This document shows positions 1-7,495 of a stretch of DNA of 8,262 nucleotides, one piece after another. The notes beneath the pieces are model-generated. The model saw nothing but the letters and a program-made list of their open reading frames with translations. It was not told where the DNA came from and made no database searches. Within the stretch, counting starts at the first letter, position 1. Each line of letters begins with the position of its first letter. Origin of the DNA: Candidatus Nanopelagicales bacterium (GTDB taxonomy: Bacteria; Actinomycetota; Actinomycetes; S36-B12; UBA5976). The DNA is taken from the NCBI GenBank assembly GCA_030831445.1, contig JAURLB010000200.1, positions 1-8,262 of the forward strand, in the 5' to 3' direction. Both the position numbers and the translations under genes were made by a program.

Positions 1-242
1 ATCACGGACTTCACATTTGCTTGAGCAAAGACTCTCTCTAGTGCGACAGCTTCAATTGGGTATCGTGACAAAACGTCCTCTAACTTAGAAGCAATTTCGC
101 CGATTCTTTGAATCGTATCTAGGTCTGGTTGCGTTCGAATTACATCGACATAGAGGACGTTACCAGTTCTACCTGGGGTCGCTTCAATCACTGCAACACC
201 ACAGCGAGTGAGTCCAGGATCTATGCCGAGTATGACGCTCAT
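1..242 (-). CDS. ruvC: RuvC, crossover junction endodeoxyribonuclease (N-terminal part, runs off the window)
   Basis: This is the Holliday-junction resolvase that nicks paired strands of four-way junctions together with the RuvAB branch-migration motor. Only the first 80 codons are present; the 3' end lies beyond base 1. The start is the ATG at 242-240. The protein opens MSVILGIDPGLTRCG, the RNase H-fold first strand with catalytic Asp8 (E. coli Asp7). The VALERVF segment carries Glu69 (E. coli Glu66). The two C-terminal acidic catalytic residues would lie outside the window. No Shine-Dalgarno is visible before the ATG, but a TATGAT box lies 8 bases upstream, so translation may be leaderless. 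The gene follows the WS/DGAT-like gene after 43 bases, the largest gap in the window. In many actinobacteria ruvC is followed by ruvA and ruvB. The identification is secure. Confidence 0.96.
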   Translation of the reverse strand, partial: MSVILGIDPGLTRCGVAVIEATPGRTGNVLYVDVIRTQPDLDTIQRIGEIASKLEDVLSRYPIEAVALERVFAQANVKSV

Positions 243-250
243 TGGGTGCA

Positions 251-256
251 ATCATA
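251..256 (-). promoter_or_regulatory. Candidate -10 box (TATGAT) for a leaderless ruvC transcript
   Basis: On the minus strand the hexamer TATGAT ends 8 bases before the ruvC ATG. Transcription normally begins 6-8 bases after the -10 box, so the mRNA would start at or within a base or so of the A of the start codon. Leaderless mRNAs of this layout are common in actinobacteria. I see no good -35 hexamer at 16-18 bases upstream, and no ribosome binding site in the gap. It is a positional inference from one hexamer. Confidence 0.4.
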
Positions 257-285
257 GGAAATAGTTGAAGACTTTGGGTCGAAAC

Positions 286-1551
286 TCACAGTTGTTGTTC
301 AAAATCAGGAACTAAACCTAGACATTTCTCGGTACTTGCACGGATTGCTCTTCGGATATCAACCACTTTCAGTTTTGTGCCAACATCAAATGTGAGTGTA
401 AAAAAGTGTCTCTCCTTTAACCCTAAGGATGTGATGTTGAATGCACTACCCATACTCGGCACAAGTGGCCAGATGGCCGTCACTTCGTTTCCTGCAATCG
501 CTAATGAGTTCGGGATGTGTGGCAGTGAACTAATTGTGACATCCGAGATTGTCGCAAAACTCGTGAGATCAATCTGTTCGACTTTACTTATTGCTTGAAT
601 TGCCATTGGGTAAATACCGATTGAAGATTTCTCACGCCATGTTTGAAATACCTTCCGATAGGTAGTTGCAGTGGCCTCAAAACCCTCGCGTGGAATTACT
701 ATTCGAGCAATCAATACTTTGTTAAAAGTGTCCATTTGATCAAAGGAAACTGGAATATTGAGGCGGATAAGTTCGGGAGTTGTCACGTCAAGGATTCCTT
801 CAAGTTCTTTGATGATATGAACCCCAAGCGCCACCGAAACATCGTGCACACTTACTGACAAAGCCTTTGCCTTCGATCGAAGAACTTCTTTCGGTAGCGA
901 AAACTGAATGACATCATCTCTGTAGGCACGTCCCGAAAATTCAGGAAGCGTATGTTGAGGCGAGAGCGCCGCCAATGAGTTAAGCCCCAGCAACGCGGGG
1001 GTAACTTGCTGCAGAAGTGAGACTGGATTTGTAATCACGTTCTCAAGAACGTCGCCAAAGTTGTGATTGACATTAGCCTGCGATTGCGTTTTCCTTATTG
1101 GAGTTTGGCCACAAAGTCGAGAGATGATCTCCAATGCCCCTCGCCCATCTGCGATTGCGTGATGGAGGAAGGCAAAAAGCAGTGTTTCATTCTCTTTGTA
1201 GACAACATAGAGTCTCCACAACGGTAAATCTGAGCGATACCGCGCCATTGAGAATTCACTCGTCGCGGTTCGAAGCGCTAACTGCGCTGGATCCACATGG
1301 TTATGCAGGATTTGAACACATTGAGCCACATCAAATTCTTCTAGATGCAAAATCGATGGAAATTTTTCGGCACTGAGCCCCAGCCGCAATACTTCAAGCT
1401 CAGCAACCGCTTCGCAAACCAGCTCGAGCAAAGCGCCATGGTCGAGGTGTGATCGAAGTGTTACTTGCGCTCCAACGAGTGGAACTATCCCTTTATCTTC
1501 AAAAGCCAATCGCCATGTTAAAAGATCCCATCCGGATAGTTTCACTTTCAT
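286..1551 (-). CDS. WS/DGAT-like (HHxxxDG) acyl-CoA-dependent acyltransferase, divergent
   Basis: This 421-residue protein has the hallmarks of the wax ester synthase/diacylglycerol acyltransferase family. It has an N-terminal LSGWDLLTW segment (5-13), the family PLW motif at 110-112, and the active-site HHAIADG at 130-136 (His131, Asp135). It also has a [10 protein letters not shown] stretch (234-243) where the family usually has a ValAsnAsp-type motif, and a C-terminal half ending in an LxFDVG-like strand (387-391). It is slightly short for the family (about 450-500). Asn-Asp has become His-Asp, and the usual SNVPGP-like signature reads [12 protein letters not shown] (336-347). The substrate is unknown: triacylglycerol, wax ester or another acylated lipid are possible, and so is a condensation-domain-like transfer. 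The start ATG overlaps the yebC stop by 4 bases (ATGA), so it is probably translationally coupled. There is no signal peptide or membrane helix. Family membership is well supported; the reaction is not. Confidence 0.8.
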   Translation of the reverse strand: MKVKLSGWDLLTWRLAFEDKGIVPLVGAQVTLRSHLDHGALLELVCEAVAELEVLRLGLSAEKFPSILHLEEFDVAQCVQILHNHVDPAQLALRTATSEFSMARYRSDLPLWRLYVVYKENETLLFAFLHHAIADGRGALEIISRLCGQTPIRKTQSQANVNHNFGDVLENVITNPVSLLQQVTPALLGLNSLAALSPQHTLPEFSGRAYRDDVIQFSLPKEVLRSKAKALSVSVHDVSVALGVHIIKELEGILDVTTPELIRLNIPVSFDQMDTFNKVLIARIVIPREGFEATATTYRKVFQTWREKSSIGIYPMAIQAISKVEQIDLTSFATISDVTISSLPHIPNSLAIAGNEVTAIWPLVPSMGSAFNITSLGLKERHFFTLTFDVGTKLKVVDIRRAIRASTEKCLGLVPDFEQQL

Positions 1552-2297
1552 TCAAGTTCGGCCATGACCTCGTCAGAAATGTCAAAGTTTGCATACACGT
1601 TTTGCACATCATCGCAATCTTCAAGAGCTTCGATGAGTTTGATCACTTTTTTTGCACTCTCTGCATCAAGTTGGACTTGCATGCTTGCAATAAACGGAGT
1701 TTCTGCCGACTCATAATCAATGCCTGTTGTTTGTAGTGCTGAACGAACTTCAACTACATCAGAGGGTTGGCACAGAATGACAAAATTTTCTCCCACCACA
1801 TTCACTTCTTCAATCCCCGCATCTAGTGCTGCATTGAGAATTGCATCTTCCGTGGAATCCGTTGTCGATACCAGGATGACACCACGGCGTTCAAACATAT
1901 AGGCAACTGAACCTGCATCAGCCATGTTGCCACCATTTTTACCCATGGCAGTTCTCACTTCACCAGCGGCTCGATTTCGATTATCAGTGAGGCACTCGAT
2001 TAACACCGCTACACCGCCTGGGGCATACCCTTCATACATCTGTACCTGCCAATCGGCTCCACCCGCTTCTGCGCCTGAACCTCGCTTGACTGCACGCTCG
2101 ATATTGTCATTTGGCACAGACGCCTTACGCGCTTTCTGAATTGCATCGTAAAGTGTGGGGTTTCCAGTGGGATCTGCGCCACCTGTTCGTGCAGCAACTT
2201 CAATGGCTTTAATAAGTTTTGCAAAGAGTTTGCCTCGCCTCGAGTCAATGATTGCTTTTTTGTGTTTTGTGGTTGCCCATTTGGAATGCCCCGACAC
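1548..2297 (-). CDS. yebC: YebC/TACO1 family protein
   Basis: This 249-residue protein is full length for the YebC/TACO1 family, described both as a DNA-binding transcriptional regulator and as a translation factor helping ribosomes through proline-rich stretches. The N-terminus [20 protein letters not shown] (1-20) is the family signature. It is followed by the conserved [15 protein letters not shown] helix (23-37) and the [24 protein letters not shown] segment (46-65). The acidic C-terminus resembles other members. Translation starts at a GTG (2297-2295), supported by GAGGAG six bases upstream. The GTG shares its first base with the pdxT stop (TAGTG), and the gene end overlaps the next acyltransferase (ATGA). 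Actinobacteria usually keep yebC with pdxST and ruvC, as here. The molecular role in this organism cannot be decided from sequence. Confidence 0.96.
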   Translation of the reverse strand: MSGHSKWATTKHKKAIIDSRRGKLFAKLIKAIEVAARTGGADPTGNPTLYDAIQKARKASVPNDNIERAVKRGSGAEAGGADWQVQMYEGYAPGGVAVLIECLTDNRNRAAGEVRTAMGKNGGNMADAGSVAYMFERRGVILVSTTDSTEDAILNAALDAGIEEVNVVGENFVILCQPSDVVEVRSALQTTGIDYESAETPFIASMQVQLDAESAKKVIKLIEALEDCDDVQNVYANFDISDEVMAELE

Positions 2298-2908
2298 TAT
2301 GTGCTCCTCGCTTGTCGAATTACATTGAGAAAGTATGAATGAACTTGCATTTCGCCCGAAATTTCAGGATGAAAAGACGTAGCAATGACATTACCCTGCT
2401 GAACCGCTACAGCTCTCTTTTGATCTGAATCCGTTGGAATCGTGGCAAGAACTTGGACCTTGTCTCCGACTTTTTCAACCCAAGGCGCTCGGATAAAGGT
2501 AGCGTGCAGACGCTCCGAAGAGAAGCCATGTTCTTGAATGTCACATTCAAAACTGTCCACTTGACGTCCAAATGCATTTCTTCGAACAGAAATATCGAGT
2601 CCCCCAAAACTTGTTTGACCAGATTTGGGGTCGAGAATGTCATCCGCCAACATAATCATCCCAGCACACGTACCCAAGACAGGCATTCCTGCACGTATGG
2701 AATTGCGTATTGCCGTGTCAATTCCAAACATAGTTGCCAATTTCGAGATAGCTGTGGATTCGCCGCCAGGAATGACAAGACCATCTAACCCCTGCAAATC
2801 ACCTTCGGTGCGCACTTCACGCGCTTCAACATCCTGAAAACTATTGAGTGTGTTTATGTGTTCGCGAAAGTCACCTTGAAGTGCGAGCACTCCAATTTGA
2901 AGAACCAT
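2297..2908 (-). CDS. pdxT: PdxT, glutaminase subunit of pyridoxal 5'-phosphate synthase
   Basis: PdxT hydrolyses glutamine and passes ammonia to PdxS, which builds pyridoxal 5'-phosphate (vitamin B6) in the DXP-independent pathway. The 203-residue protein is a class I glutamine amidotransferase. It shows IPGGEST (46-52), the nucleophile in LGTCAGM (Cys81), the FGGLD and RNAFGRQ segments (101-116), and His180 and Glu182 in FHPEISG, completing the triad. Nothing is missing. I start it at the ATG 2908-2906, which overlaps the pdxS stop by one base (TAATG). A TTG two codons earlier is also in frame, so two or so extra residues cannot be excluded. It lies directly behind its partner pdxS, as usual for the 12+12 complex, which supports co-translation of the two subunits. 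The stop codon touches the yebC GTG. Confidence 0.97.
   Translation of the reverse strand: MVLQIGVLALQGDFREHINTLNSFQDVEAREVRTEGDLQGLDGLVIPGGESTAISKLATMFGIDTAIRNSIRAGMPVLGTCAGMIMLADDILDPKSGQTSFGGLDISVRRNAFGRQVDSFECDIQEHGFSSERLHATFIRAPWVEKVGDKVQVLATIPTDSDQKRAVAVQQGNVIATSFHPEISGEMQVHSYFLNVIRQARST
2304..2309 (-). promoter_or_regulatory. Shine-Dalgarno of yebC (GAGGAG)
   Basis: GAGGAG lies six bases before the GTG start of yebC and inside the 3' end of pdxT. It decides the GTG start over any internal ATG and shows that yebC has its own strong initiation site despite touching pdxT. Confidence 0.8.
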
Positions 2909-3831
2909 TACCAACCACGCTCAGCCAATCGGTGTGCTACTGGTATGTCACTTACATTGATACCCACCATTGCTTGCCCTAATCCTCGTGAAACTTCAGC
3001 AAGTTTTGCTGGATTGCTGTACGCAGTAGTCGCTTGAACTATTGCCTTCGCGCGTGCTGCAGATTCTTGATCTGTTGCAGGTTGACCCGGCGCATGATTG
3101 AAGATTCCGGATCCAACAAAGACACCATCAGCACCAAGTTGCATCATCATTGCTGCGTCCGCAGGCGTGGCAATACCGCCCGCGGTGAAAAGTACGACTG
3201 GTAGTTTGCCTGTTTCTGCAATTTCTTTTACCAATTCATATGGTGCTTGTAATTCTTTAGCCGCAACGTACAACTCATCATCGCGCATTGAAACGAGCCT
3301 GCGGATTTCAGCACCAATCTTTCGCATATGTGTTGTTGCGTTCGAGACATCACCAGTACCCGCCTCACCCTTCGAGCGAATCATGGCGGCACCTTCATTT
3401 ATCCGGCGAAGTGCTTCACCTAGATTTGTAGATCCACATACGAAAGGGACTGTGAATTGCCACTTATCAATGTGGTTCTCGTAATCTGCGGGGGTCAAAA
3501 CTTCTGATTCATCAATATAGTCGACGCCGATTTCCTGCAAAATCTGTGCCTCAACAAAATGTCCAATACGTGCCTTCGCCATAACGGGGATTGACACTGA
3601 ACTAATGATCTTTTCGATCATGTCAGGTGACGACATTCTCGCGACTCCACCTGTCGCTCGGATGTCGGCAGGAACACGCTCGAGAGCCATAACCGCCACA
3701 GCCCCTGCGTCTTCGGCAATCTTCGCTTGGGTGTCTGTCACCACATCCATGATGACACCGCCCTTAAGCATTTCTGCCATACCGCGCTTCACACGCGAAG
3801 TACCGGTTACTTTTGCATTCTCTGCTGACAT
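2908..3831 (-). CDS. pdxS: PdxS, synthase subunit of pyridoxal 5'-phosphate synthase
   Basis: PdxS condenses ribose 5-phosphate, glyceraldehyde 3-phosphate and PdxT-derived ammonia into PLP in a (beta/alpha)8 barrel. In this 307-residue reading Asp29 (in VIMDVV), Lys86 (in VMAKARIGH) and Lys154 (in [10 protein letters not shown]) match B. subtilis Asp24, Lys81 and Lys149, all with an offset of 5. The [16 protein letters not shown] segment (51-66) is typical. The reading frame extends 19 codons further upstream, but the ATG at 3831-3829 has GGAGG five bases before it and gives the normal family length; the extension would run into the DUF3048 gene. The gene lies 20 bases after that gene's stop and overlaps pdxT by one base. 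It is one of the most securely named genes here. Confidence 0.98.
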   Translation of the reverse strand: MSAENAKVTGTSRVKRGMAEMLKGGVIMDVVTDTQAKIAEDAGAVAVMALERVPADIRATGGVARMSSPDMIEKIISSVSIPVMAKARIGHFVEAQILQEIGVDYIDESEVLTPADYENHIDKWQFTVPFVCGSTNLGEALRRINEGAAMIRSKGEAGTGDVSNATTHMRKIGAEIRRLVSMRDDELYVAAKELQAPYELVKEIAETGKLPVVLFTAGGIATPADAAMMMQLGADGVFVGSGIFNHAPGQPATDQESAARAKAIVQATTAYSNPAKLAEVSRGLGQAMVGINVSDIPVAHRLAERGW

Positions 3832-3836
3832 AGTCG

Positions 3837-3841
3837 CCTCC
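3837..3841 (-). promoter_or_regulatory. Shine-Dalgarno of pdxS (GGAGG)
   Basis: GGAGG stands five bases before the pdxS ATG at 3831, in the 20-base gap after the DUF3048 stop. It fixes the start and rejects the longer reading frame that begins at 3888. Confidence 0.85.
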
Positions 3842-3848
3842 GAGCCCA

Positions 3849-3854
3849 ATTCTA
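3849..3854 (-). promoter_or_regulatory. Possible internal -10 box (TAGAAT) ahead of pdxS
   Basis: TAGAAT, the same hexamer that precedes the DUF3048 gene, includes the TAG stop of that gene. A transcript starting 7 bases later would have about 11 leader bases and would still contain the GGAGG ribosome binding site. I see no -35 hexamer at the expected distance. It may be chance. Confidence 0.22.
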
Positions 3855-4892
3855 CGAGGAAGGTGAAGGACTCGGCGATTTCACCCATTTGAACTTCATT
3901 TCATCCCGTTCGCTGAGTAACAACCACCAGACATTGCCCTTTGGCACCTTAATTTCGTCACCTGCGGCAGTGAACCATCGCGGCAAGTCTTGAATCGTTG
4001 GTCGCTTCCAGGTTGCTTCTATCGCTTGCCCATTGATCAAAACCCAACCTTTTCCCTCGCCATAGGTTTTGAGATACGGTGTCGCGCCACCTGAATCGAG
4101 ATACCAAGTTTCGAGTGTTGTTGTTTTCATGACAAAAACCGTTGTTGCTCGCGCCCGCTCAATGCCTACATCGCTGACGCTCTCTGTCGACTTTCCATCT
4201 GCACTTACCAACCATGACTTGGTTTTTAAGTCCCACGAAAACGATTTGTCTGAAGCGGGCCAGTCAGCTGTGGCAGAAATGAGATCTCGACCAGACATCC
4301 CCTCTTCCGCATCATCGAGAAATCCCCATGAAACTCCGGGCCTCAACAGTGCCTTGGAAACGTTCTTGATTCGAGAAATAATCTCTTCGTAATTACCCAT
4401 GAGGTTATGAGGGGCATATCTATCACTTGCCCGTGAATAACCAAGCGCTCCTTGTGGTGCGCCGACAAGTTGAAGTGTAGAACGCCACAGATAGGGGCTC
4501 GTTCTTCTCGAAGCTCCTGAATATGCAAATCCTGGTTCTCCAAATGCTGCAGCAATATCAACGTCAGTGATGCGTGCGGATCGAATCGGTCCCAGCGTTG
4601 TGGGTTGAAGAGATTGATACACAGCAAAAAGTCTTGTAAGCCCACCTTCAACCGGTTCAACAACAATGACATCCGCTAGATTCAATGCCCACTGAGGGCG
4701 GGCTGCAGAAACATCATCAATCTTGACCGTTAAAACAGGCACTGTCTCATCTGCACACAAACCAGTTAATGGCGAAGTCCAACACGGAGTCTCGGTAGGT
4801 GTGGCTGAGGTTTCTGTCTGAGAAGGTGATTGCGTCGTGCAAGCAATGACAAATCCGCACACAAGCGTAATTAACAGTAAACGTTTCATCAC
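3852..4892 (-). CDS. DUF3048 (YerB-like) lipoprotein
   Basis: This 346-residue exported protein starts with a short lipoprotein signal, [18 protein letters not shown], with a VIAC lipobox (Cys18). A Thr/Ser/Pro-rich linker follows (19-39). The body matches the DUF3048 family that includes B. subtilis YerB: PLTGL (41-45), VKIDD (56-60), ARPQ (64-67), a long [16 protein letters not shown] stretch (79-94) and GPIRSAR (101-107). The C-terminal domain has [20 protein letters not shown] followed by a Trp-rich strand. The tail is SPSPSPSS. It would be anchored outside the membrane; its biochemical role is unknown. The start is GTG at 4892, or ATG one codon later. A TAGAAT box six bases upstream favours GTG as a leaderless start. 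It sits between a LemA-like gene and pdxS, where mycobacteria have different genes. Family membership is confident; function is not. Confidence 0.87.
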   Translation of the reverse strand: MMKRLLLITLVCGFVIACTTQSPSQTETSATPTETPCWTSPLTGLCADETVPVLTVKIDDVSAARPQWALNLADVIVVEPVEGGLTRLFAVYQSLQPTTLGPIRSARITDVDIAAAFGEPGFAYSGASRRTSPYLWRSTLQLVGAPQGALGYSRASDRYAPHNLMGNYEEIISRIKNVSKALLRPGVSWGFLDDAEEGMSGRDLISATADWPASDKSFSWDLKTKSWLVSADGKSTESVSDVGIERARATTVFVMKTTTLETWYLDSGGATPYLKTYGEGKGWVLINGQAIEATWKRPTIQDLPRWFTAAGDEIKVPKGNVWWLLLSERDEMKFKWVKSPSPSPSS

Positions 4893-4898
4893 AGCAAT

Positions 4899-4904
4899 AT
4901 TCTA
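4899..4904 (-). promoter_or_regulatory. Candidate -10 box (TAGAAT) for the DUF3048 gene
   Basis: TAGAAT ends six bases before the GTG at 4892 and nine before the ATG at 4889. It lies in the 13-base gap after the LemA-like stop. Transcription starting 7 bases downstream would begin on the GTG itself, giving a leaderless mRNA. No ribosome binding site is visible here, unlike at pdxS and yebC. A -35 hexamer is not recognisable. Confidence 0.42.
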
Positions 4905-4905
4905 G

Positions 4906-5448
4906 TTACTGTCCAAAAATAATTTTTGCGAGTTCACCGGGAATTGTGTCATCCATATCTATGGGTTCAGGTTTCATCGTATTACCTGCTAAACGAAAAA
5001 CTCGGACCAGCCATCTCTTGTGTAAAAGTATTGCTGCGCCAACAGCATCATTATGAAACCTGCGTGCTAATTCGATTCGATAGCAACATTGGGCCAATTC
5101 TTGAAGAATGGAAAATGTACCAGTAGATTGCGGTTGATACTCATAAGCGAAAATCTCGCGTAAATCACCTGATACTTGGCTTTCGGCCACTAAGTACTGA
5201 CTCAGTGGCGCATCTGATTGTTGATTGGCGAATTCAACTGCCTGAGAGATTTTTGTTGCATCCTGTGGCCGGAAGAATTCCTCTTCAAGGAGACGAGAAA
5301 TCAAACTTTCACGCTGGATCAGCTGCCAGCGCAATGAAATCAACAAGTCGTCCCGCCGAATGTGGATTTGATGTAGTCTTCCAGCTAAATTACTTGCAAG
5401 CCAAGCCACAAGTAGCGCAAATCCCACGCTGAGCACAATCCAGGTCAT
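4906..5448 (-). CDS. LemA-like single-pass membrane protein
   Basis: This 180-residue protein starts with a hydrophobic segment (about 3-22) that would anchor it in the membrane with the rest as a helical domain. The body looks like a diverged LemA domain. The clearest match is ELARRFHNDAV (126-136), which parallels the conserved ARRxYNDAV of LemA proteins, preceded by LQELAQCCYRIE where LemA has its Lx-L-tEnrI helix. A long helical repeat region with QLIQRESLISRLLEEEFF (42-59) replaces the usual RRydLIPNLV. So the family call is moderate; the N-terminal LemA motif is weak. Start ATG 5448 overlaps the pimA stop by 4 bases (ATGA), with AAGAGG eight bases upstream. The role is unknown. It sits next to the DUF3048 lipoprotein, and both would work at the envelope. 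Confidence 0.7.
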   Translation of the reverse strand: MTWIVLSVGFALLVAWLASNLAGRLHQIHIRRDDLLISLRWQLIQRESLISRLLEEEFFRPQDATKISQAVEFANQQSDAPLSQYLVAESQVSGDLREIFAYEYQPQSTGTFSILQELAQCCYRIELARRFHNDAVGAAILLHKRWLVRVFRLAGNTMKPEPIDMDDTIPGELAKIIFGQ

Positions 5449-6608
5449 TGTTCGCGCCTCTTACTAAATCGTCCCATAACTTGCCCTCGCAAGTTTTCAA
5501 CGACTGGAAGTTGATTGAAAGTCACTGTTTCATAGACAGCGATAATTCGTTGTGCAACAAATTTCCAATCGAACTCTTTGACATATTCACTTGCATATAC
5601 TGTTCGTTTCTGGGTTTCAGGCTCGCTCTCAAGCATTTCAATGAGTCTCCGGGCAAGATCTTCAGAACTTTCGTTCTCAAACAAGAGACCAGCCTGACCA
5701 AAATTGAGCACGCGCTCAAATGCCGGAATATTGCTTGCTATTACGGCAACATTGGAAGCCATTGCTTCAAGAAGTACGATGCCAAAACTCTCACCGCCCG
5801 TGTTGGGCGCAACATACGCTGTAGCACGGCTCAACAACAGAGCTTTTTCGTGATCACTTACGCGACCATGAAATCTGACCCGTCCACGAAACTGCTGTTC
5901 GATCATTTCAATGACATTTGATTCTTCTCCTGGCCCCGCCACATCAATCTGAAGCGTGGGGAATTGAGACGCAATACGATTAAATGCCTCTGCAAGCACT
6001 GCGAAACCCTTGCGCTCCTCCTCGAACCTTCCCAAAAAAACGATTCGCATTTCCTTTTTTTCTGCAGTTCGAGCAATTTCTGCAAAGAAGTCCACGTCGA
6101 TACCATTTGGAATGAGCACAGCGTCTCCCCCGACATGCTCAACAACAGTTTTGCGAGCAGCTTCGCTGACAGCAATACGACCATAAACTTTCTCTAATAC
6201 TGTTTGAGCTAGCCCATAGCCTGCCTGCAAAATGCGAGAGCGATCCATTGAAGAATGAAAAGTTCCAACAAGTGGACCTGTTGCAGCCCAACACGTTAAT
6301 GATGAAAGGCTCGGAGACAGCGGTTCATGCACATGGACAACATCAAAGTTATTGGTTTGCAACCACTTTCTCACTTTTTTCGTTGCTCGTAATCCAAAAG
6401 AAACCCGCGCCACAGAACCGTTGTATGTGAGAGAAAATGGGTCACCACCACTTGTGACCCAACTCTCCAGTGAACTTTCGTCTGACGCTGGCGATAAAAC
6501 ATTTACTGCGTGCCCGAGTTCTTGTAATCGCAGAGCCAAGTCTCGGATGTGGATTTGTACACCGCCCGGCACACTCCAGTCATAGGGGCAGACAATTCCA
6601 ATTCTCAT
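5445..6608 (-). CDS. pimA: PimA, phosphatidylinositol alpha-mannosyltransferase
   Basis: PimA transfers the first mannose from GDP-mannose to the inositol of phosphatidylinositol at the inner face of the membrane, the first step of phosphatidylinositol mannoside synthesis. The 387-residue protein begins MRIGIVCPYDWSVPGGVQIH, nearly the family signature, with the GGVQ loop at 15-18. It has VHVHEPLSP (91-99), GTFHSS with His118 (same number as in mycobacterial PimA), GRF with Arg194, Lys200 in ERKGF, and GGESFGIVLLEAM (271-283) with Glu273 and Glu281, the GT4 EX7E pair. I start it at the ATG 6608, which overlaps the preceding acyltransferase stop by 4 bases. An in-frame start 18 codons earlier would add a tail absent from the family. 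GGGGTGG precedes it. The lysine/arginine-rich C-terminus (GRFSKRREQ) may aid membrane binding. Gene neighbours support the assignment strongly. Confidence 0.95.
   Translation of the reverse strand: MRIGIVCPYDWSVPGGVQIHIRDLALRLQELGHAVNVLSPASDESSLESWVTSGGDPFSLTYNGSVARVSFGLRATKKVRKWLQTNNFDVVHVHEPLSPSLSSLTCWAATGPLVGTFHSSMDRSRILQAGYGLAQTVLEKVYGRIAVSEAARKTVVEHVGGDAVLIPNGIDVDFFAEIARTAEKKEMRIVFLGRFEEERKGFAVLAEAFNRIASQFPTLQIDVAGPGEESNVIEMIEQQFRGRVRFHGRVSDHEKALLLSRATAYVAPNTGGESFGIVLLEAMASNVAVIASNIPAFERVLNFGQAGLLFENESSEDLARRLIEMLESEPETQKRTVYASEYVKEFDWKFVAQRIIAVYETVTFNQLPVVENLRGQVMGRFSKRREQ
5457..5462 (-). promoter_or_regulatory. Shine-Dalgarno of the LemA-like gene (AAGAGG)
   Basis: AAGAGG lies within the last codons of pimA, eight bases before the ATG at 5448. 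It supports that start and reinitiation at the ATGA overlap. Confidence 0.6.
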
Positions 6609-7495
6609 CTCCCACCCCATTTTTTGGGGTGATCGGGCCAAACCTGCTGAAACATGTGCCAATTTTCTGGGTGAGCTGAAATGATCTCTTCAAACGCGTC
6701 AGCAACTTCTTGCATCACAGCCTCAGCACTTTTTGTAGCACTTGTGATTGGTGCCAGTAATTTCATCTTCGTCATATCTCCCTCAAACCAGACTGCTCCT
6801 GGAATGATGTCAACACCACTGGTTTGAGAAATTGCATACGGCCCGACCGGTAGTCTGCATGGAAAACCAAACATCGTCACAGAGATCCCTCGAAGAGACA
6901 ATGTTCGGTCTGCAACTAAACCCACAACGTTGTTTTTTGCAAGTTCGACTGACAAAAGTTCAACAGTTGATTCGCTTGAAGTATGGGGATAAATCCTGAG
7001 ATTGAACTGCTTTCTTGCGTCGACAAACATGTCAAAGAGTTCTACTGGTTCGAGTTTCTCTGCCACCGTCACAACGTTTTCATAAGAAATTCCAAGCCAT
7101 GCACCTGCCATATCCCAATTACCCGAATGTGTAGCGACAATAAGTGCGCCCTTGCCCTGACCTAGGTATCTATCTAATACATTTCTGTTTTCCGTAGATG
7201 CATGTTTCAGTACATAATTCTTGTCTCTCGAATTCATCGCGAATAACTGTTGCCAGTATTTGAAGTACGAGTGAATCGCTTTCCATGTTAAACCTAGCGA
7301 CGTTGCACTCCAGTAACTTGAATTGCTCACTCTAGACATATTGAATTGCAATCGCTTCACGCCTGGAGTTCGAAGCAGAAAACCAAAACTGGCTAGCAGC
7401 CAATACATCGCTCGCTGGATAGAAATTGGCATGAACTTAGGCAAAGCCCAAGCGCATCTGAACAACAAAAGAGTTAGACGGTTTTGGAAGCTCAC
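6605..7495 (-). CDS. PatA-like acyltransferase (HtrB/LpxL superfamily), phosphatidylinositol mannoside acylation
   Basis: In mycobacteria, PatA palmitoylates the mannose added by PimA. This 296-residue protein has the core PatA motif ATHSGNWDMAGAWLG (His123 and Asp128, HX4D), the VAEKLEP segment (145-151), and the C-terminal HPENWHMFQQVW strip that PatA proteins share. The start is GTG 7495-7493, overlapping the pgsA stop by 4 bases (GTGA), with GAAGAG seven bases upstream. A longer frame to 7579 would overlap pgsA by nearly 90 bases and is not credible. In the LVADRTL segment (193-199), Asp196 is where I recall mycobacterial PatA having its catalytic Glu (Glu200), so the acidic partner may be Asp here. 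It falls between pgsA and pimA, as in Rv2611c. Confident as PatA-type; the acyl chain used is unknown. Confidence 0.9.
   Translation of the reverse strand: MSFQNRLTLLLFRCAWALPKFMPISIQRAMYWLLASFGFLLRTPGVKRLQFNMSRVSNSSYWSATSLGLTWKAIHSYFKYWQQLFAMNSRDKNYVLKHASTENRNVLDRYLGQGKGALIVATHSGNWDMAGAWLGISYENVVTVAEKLEPVELFDMFVDARKQFNLRIYPHTSSESTVELLSVELAKNNVVGLVADRTLSLRGISVTMFGFPCRLPVGPYAISQTSGVDIIPGAVWFEGDMTKMKLLAPITSATKSAEAVMQEVADAFEEIISAHPENWHMFQQVWPDHPKKWGGR

Noticed and set aside
243..285. Possible transcription terminator after the acyltransferase
   Set aside because: In the 43-base gap I could find only a very short GAC/GTC pairing and no stable stem followed by a run of T, so no intrinsic terminator is claimed.
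286..1551. Nonribosomal peptide condensation domain reading of the HHxxxDG protein
   Set aside because: Condensation domains share HHxxxDG, but the protein stands alone with no carrier or adenylation domain, and the PLW motif and layout fit WS/DGAT better.
2453..2788. A plus-strand open frame of 111 codons opposite pdxT
   Set aside because: It is fully antisense to pdxT, whose catalytic triad is intact, and has no family resemblance.
3832..3888. A 19-codon N-terminal extension of PdxS
   Set aside because: It overlaps the end of the DUF3048 gene, lacks family similarity and ignores the GGAGG site placed for the ATG at 3831.
5448..5921. A plus-strand open frame of 157 codons opposite pimA
   Set aside because: It lies wholly antisense to the conserved glycosyltransferase, has no recognisable domain, and no ribosome binding site was evident. 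It is best explained as a shadow of pimA codon use.
6609..6662. An 18-codon N-terminal extension of PimA
   Set aside because: PimA proteins begin at the MRIG-CPY segment. The ATG at 6608 makes an ATGA overlap like its neighbours, and the extension overlaps the PatA-like reading frame.
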